From assembly GCA_951394405.1 (NCBI GenBank), contig OX596345.1, positions 1,674,001 to 1,738,000 on the forward strand: a stretch of 64,000 nt of DNA, written 5' to 3'. The DNA comes from Coprinellus micaceus (lineage: Eukaryota; Basidiomycota; Agaricomycetes; Agaricales; Psathyrellaceae). Below are positions 59,640 through 64,000 of the stretch, in pieces. The first letter of the stretch is position 1; every line of letters starts with the position of its first letter. The translations under genes and the position numbers were made by a program. The notes under the pieces were generated by a model that saw only the letters and a list, made by a program, of their open reading frames with translations, had not been told where the DNA came from and ran no database searches.

Positions 59640-61040
59640 ATGCTGCCAATATTCTCGGTTGGATTACCGTTACTCGTTGCAATTCTTGCTGGAGAGGGTG
59701 TAAAGGCTACGGCCTGGTGCGTGAACCTACTCTCGACGGCTGACATGTAGGTTGACATGGCCATAGCAATGCGACGAATCCCTGTCCGTATTCAGCACCA
59801 TGCTGTAGTGAATACGGCTTCTGCGGCTCTGACCATGTATGTTACGCCAAATTCTTGGGGGATTTACACCGACTCAAACTTCGCTAGTTCTGCCTCGGTG
59901 GTTGCAACCCATTCTATTCACATGCCCTGGATTCATGCAGACCAGCACCTGTCTGCAAAGATGCGAAATACTCATTCAAAGACGACTCCCGTATTTTAAC
60001 CAACAACACCTTCTACGAAGGCAACGCAACAGAATACGACTGGGTAGTCGAGGGTGGCAACGTTTTCATCGCCGATGCAGCTGCTGGAGACTTGGCATTG
60101 ACTTTAACGGAGAAGAATGGTGGAACTAAGCTGGCGACAACGCGATATGTTCACTATGGAACGATTACGGCGCGCAGTGAGTGATACAGCCTTCTACGAC
60201 GACCTACTCCTGACATGGGGTATAGTGAAGACTGGCCGCTGGAAGGGTGTTGTCACTGCTTTCATCACCATGAGCGATGCGAAGGATGAGATCGACTGGG
60301 AGTGGCCAGGAACCGTTACGACTGAAGCTCAAAGCAACTTCTTCTGGCAAGGCTTCTTCCGTACGTCCTCTCCTGACCCATGTCATGAGCTCTATGTCGT
60401 TGACTGCTCGAAAAAGCGTCTCCCAGCAATGGTGGAACCCATGGCGGATTGTCTGACACTTACAGCAACTTCCACGATTACACTGTAAGTGACCTCCCTC
60501 GTCCTATCCGATTCACTTGTCATTTTCTGTCCGCAGATCGACTGGCAACCGGACACGCTCACCTGGCTTATCGATGGCAAGGTTGTGCGCACGGTAAAGA
60601 AATCGGACACCGTGAAGAATGGGATGACCCTGTACCCCACCACGCCTGCCCGTGTCCAATTCTCCATCTGGCCCGCAGGTATCGAAAGCTCAGGCGAAGG
60701 CACCATTGGCTGGGCTGGAGGCATGATCGACTGGAACGACCCCGACCTCAAATCAGCTGGTCAATTCGCCGCCATCGTCAGGGAAGTCACAATTAAATGC
60801 TCAGACCAGCAGTCCCTTGTCAAGGCCGCGGCCATCCCCTCTGCGAACATCACGTCCTACGTCTACGCTAGCAACGGCACAGGAGGCGTCCCCGACATCA
60901 TCTACACTAATCGCTCATCACTACTGAACGGAGCCAGCAGAAGTGCGCTTCTTGGCATCGAGGCTGGCAGGTGGCAGTTGGCGGTGGTAGGGTTGACTGC
61001 ACTGGCTGTTGCTGGATCGCAAGCCTTCGTCGGACTATGA
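59640..61040 (+). CDS. GPI-anchored Crh-type transglycosidase (GH16)
   Basis: Crh1/Utr2-type enzymes cross-link chitin to beta-glucan in the cell wall. Six exons (59640-59716, 59767-59836, 59888-60176, 60226-60360, 60417-60484, 60537-61040) give 380 residues. A signal peptide (MLPIFSVGLPLLVAILAGEG) is followed by a Cys-rich segment of chitin-binding type (residues 26-72, with PCCSEYGFCG). The GH16 active site is DEIDWEW, with E167, D169 and E171. SNFHDYTIDWQPDTLTWLID and a WPAGIESSGEGTIGWAGGMI strand follow, as in the family. The C-terminus is Ser/Asn-rich and ends in a hydrophobic stretch (LAVVGLTALAVAGSQAFVGL), as expected for GPI attachment. Confidence 0.93.
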
Positions 61041-63799
61041 TTTATTCCCTCTCCCTTGTTACGATATCCCGGATGGGTGAGTACCGAACGAACGTCTAGT
61101 TGAGCTAGGTTCTGTGGGAGCTCACCCAAGATACGAAGATTCCAACATATCCACAGAAGTATCATCTGATAATCGGAGCCTTTTACATGGGTTCCTTGTG
61201 CTTATCTCTCCAATTCCATTCATTCAAAACTCACTCTCCAAACAGCCGCGAGCGCGCGTTAGAGAGAGAGCGCGAGGGCCCAGCGACAAGTACCCGCCTA
61301 GGTCCCTCACGGCTACGCTGGCCCACCCGATTGTCAATTCCCTTTGCCCAACCCGCCACCCGAGGCTCGGATCATGCGAAGGCTATCCGAAGCACCATCC
61401 CCCAATTCACTGATGAAACGTCAACGAACCGCCTTGGCTCCTGACTTACGGCTTGTTTTTGGCTTGGACGAAACCTTTCAATCTCTTGGATCAATACCAA
61501 CAAAACGAAAGCGGCGTCTTGGGCTGAGCAAGCCACTTAGGTTCTAAGGAGGAAACAGAGCCTGGCTGGTCCTAGCACACTCATGCGGCGACGTACTGTG
61601 ACTACTGTGTCATTGCCAAAGTCAGTTACGGTGCCACCATTCCGACCTCTAGATATCGCCCGAGGTCTCCAGAAGGCAACCCAACCTAGATGTAACTCCC
61701 GCCTGGAAGTATTTGTCGATTCGCATGGGCTTTCCACTGCCGCGGCAGGTTTCGAACTTGGTCGACCACTCGGGAATCGGTCTCCTCTTCTAGTACGTTA
61801 GTCATGCCTCATGAAACGTACCTCTGCCCTCGCATTGTACTTTGCAGACAATCGATGTTGCCTAAGTTCTTCTTGGAGCTTGGACACGGTGTCTTCTGTG
61901 AACGATCGACTTCGTTCAGACTTGCCGTTCCCTTCCCCTTTAACCCCACTTCTAGCACCAACCCGGATCCACTATCAAAGCTCAAGAAGTCAAGGCACTC
62001 GGGATGACGCCATCATTCTCTACGCGCTAGTCCCAAGACTCCCAACTCACACCTCTGCCCGGTGACCAGGAGGCACCCTGCAAAACCTCGGTCCCCTCAT
62101 GTACAACGCGGGGCTAAGCGCCTATCGTTGCCTCTTCCCGTTCCTGTATTTCATTTCCCTCCTTTATCCGCCAGGCCCCAGTGGCGCCCTAGCCCAATCA
62201 CTTCCCCTTTTTTTTACCCGGTGAGAACTGAGGTGGGTGTGCTTCGACGTCGCGTCAAAACCCCAATCTTCGAATTCCATAGAAAGTCCCTCGAAACCGG
62301 TCTGAACAAGTACAAACTTACATGGCTACACGCATGCCAGACCTTCCGGCTTCTCCTCGCTCCCCGAACGGGCTCTCACACACAATTACCCGACCAATCT
62401 TAACTAAACCTTCGAACGCTTACTTGCTTTAATGTTCCGCTTAGAGTGCTCCAACACCTAACCCAAATCTTGCCGCGAAGCGCTCAATTCCGTCCTTCTC
62501 GACCAACCTCCGGGGTATGCCGTATGCCCCTCGTCCAGGCTATGGGCTCGTCCACCAATCCCCTCAAAGGTGAATCGGCCGACCAAGGACCGCATAAAAC
62601 GCCCGTCAGCCCTCGACTTTAGAAACACCTCTCAATCCCAGCGTCTCAAACTGACAACCCCCAGGATGTAGTACATCCTAACGACAATTGACAAACCCCG
62701 AGACTCGAGCTCGAGGGGAGAGCAATGATCGACTGACAGCGGTCTGACCTCGACGTTGAGGAGGGGATAGATCTGAAACGGTGGCACTAACGCCCGTTAC
62801 AGTCGAGCGTGTGCCCCTTTGCTCCGGGACGGGAGAAAAGTAAAGTCGCACAAGGACCCCGGTAATTCGAGTGGGTTTAAGCGCTTCACACACGGATATT
62901 TAGCGGGCGGGTGGATCCCTCTAAGCTACAAACCCACCTGGTGCGTTGCACAAACTCCCCTTCTGCTCCATACGTCGTCCTACCTACAGCTTTGTATAGT
63001 ATGTTTTGGCATGGCCTTCGCCAATTGAACGAATCAAAGCCTTCTTGATGATGACACTACTTGCGGTCCTGCGGAGTGAAGCTCAGAAGCAGCAGAGCAA
63101 CACCCGGATCCATGTGAAGAAGCTCGGTAACGCAAACTCGGTCTTATGAAAAGACCGTTCGAAACGGCAAACCATGTTTGAACAGACCCACCGAAGAAAT
63201 AATAGAACACCAACCAACGGAATTTCAGAAGACCTGGAGTTCCTCCTAATAGGCTCGTCGAGGTGCGAATGCGAAAGCGTTGTTTCATGCTGTATATAGT
63301 GTACAAGGGGGTATCCAATCTATGTTAATCAAGGAAAAGCGAACAGGATGATGCGGAAACCAATATGCAATGAGTGGACGAAAAGTGAGCGGACGGGTCT
63401 ACGAAGGGACTGTAGAAATACAAGGTGTGCTGTGTGCCTCACAAACACCGCTGGATAGCCCTGGGGGCGACACACCGATCCCATCGTAGCAACGGGGGGC
63501 GAGAGAAGTGTGAATTCCGGTGAGAAGTTGATATGAAGGGAAGACCAGTCCTTTCTGTCCGCGGTGAAGTGGGAAAGTCGGGATGTCAACGGGACGAGAG
63601 TGGACGAAGGCTCGCCGGGGACGACGAATGGGTAGAAGGAAGCCACAGGGATAGAGGCGATGGACACGGATCGGGGCGACTATCAGAGCATAGGTGCTCA
63701 ATGTCGATGCTGAAGACCGGTGGACGATAAGGGATTTTGGGCGCTGGGGCATGAGACGAACAGTCACGGCACCTTCACTGCGGAAGGCGAGGCTGTCGT
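61041..63799. other. intergenic, no gene seen
   Basis: 2.8 kb with short, motif-free frames on both strands. A CT-rich plus strand (61240-62260) and a short purine AGAG run near 61262 are the only marked features. Longer minus-strand frames at 63.0-63.8 kb have no recognisable content. Confidence 0.45.
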
Positions 63800-64000
63800 T
63801 CAGTAGGGTGGTCGCTTGAACTCGTTGCTGATTTCCTGCGCTTCTGGATCATATGTATCACCCTTCACTCTGTTGCCAGCCGCGTCGTAGTCGTACTTGT
63901 CCGCTGGGCTATCGAAGGTTTCCATCTGAGAATAAATCGGCCGTTGGTCACCATCGTTTGTCTTCTAGCCATTCTGAAGTTACCTGAACGTGAACGTCAA
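63800..64000 (-). CDS. 3' end of a gene running off the window
   Basis: The last full exon is 63800-63925 (42 codons with stop). A 58-nt intron (63926-63983, GTAACT donor, TCTCAG acceptor) precedes it. The next exon reaches the window edge from 63984. The visible C-terminus is METFDSPADKYDYDAAGNRV followed by KGDTYDPEAQEISNEFKRPP and a final Tyr. It is hydrophilic, rich in Asp and Tyr, and not recognisable. Intron form and open frame support a real gene, but the family cannot be judged from so little. Confidence 0.5.

Noticed and set aside
61041..63799. Several 60-120 codon frames considered as genes between the GH16 gene and the right edge
   Set aside because: They overlap each other on both strands, lack motifs and splice signals in frame, and follow base composition (CT-rich strand).

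Overview
The window looks like nuclear DNA of a basidiomycete fungus, most likely an Agaricomycete. Genes are split by many short introns (about 43-90 nt, nearly all GT-AG, with CTAAC/CTGAC-like branch points), lie on both strands with short spacers, and encode fungal families: Msh6, Exo1, PIG-P, a Crh-type GH16 enzyme, F-box and C2H2 proteins, and basidiomycete-type secreted beta-carbonic anhydrases. All exon coordinates come from reading splice sites and frame by eye. Every spliced model below closes in frame. I saw no rRNA, tRNA, CRISPR array or intact transposon.

Layout. 1-7.2 kb is gene-poor and holds a diverged ~0.7-kb tandem duplication (3.7-5.1 kb). At 7.2-9.7 kb is one gene for a large low-complexity protein. 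From 11.2 to 19.0 kb lie two divergently oriented paralogs of an unrecognised family (11.2-12.7 minus, 17.7-19.0 plus). Between them are a CFA20-domain gene (minus) and a decayed beta-carbonic anhydrase (minus). At 19.6-26.0 kb MSH6 (25 exons, minus) and an Efm7-type methyltransferase (plus) share a 177-bp divergent promoter. A C2H2 transcription factor (27.1-29.7, minus) and 5-formyltetrahydrofolate cyclo-ligase (31.0-32.3, plus) follow. After a 3.6-kb gene desert come an alpha/beta hydrolase and a divergent RAD51 paralog (both minus), then a short Vps3/TGFBRAP1-like CNH protein, a triple-RRM protein and EXO1 (all plus), and PIG-P (minus). From 48.8 to 56.8 kb there are three secreted beta-carbonic anhydrases in direct order, interrupted by two small tandem paralogs on the other strand. 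An F-box protein (minus) and a GPI-anchored Crh-type transglycosidase (plus) follow. The last exons of a minus-strand gene lie at the right edge.

Functional themes. (1) DNA repair: MSH6, EXO1 and a RAD51-like protein lie within 27 kb. The MSH6 and EXO1 promoters each carry a close pair of ACGCGT (MluI cell-cycle box) sites, which suggests shared S-phase control. (2) Extracellular CO2/bicarbonate chemistry: the carbonic anhydrase array plus its relic about 32 kb away shows local duplication and decay. (3) Surface and wall biology: PIG-P (first step of GPI synthesis) and a GPI-anchored wall transglycosidase. These groupings are inferred from co-location and family knowledge, not from any measurement.
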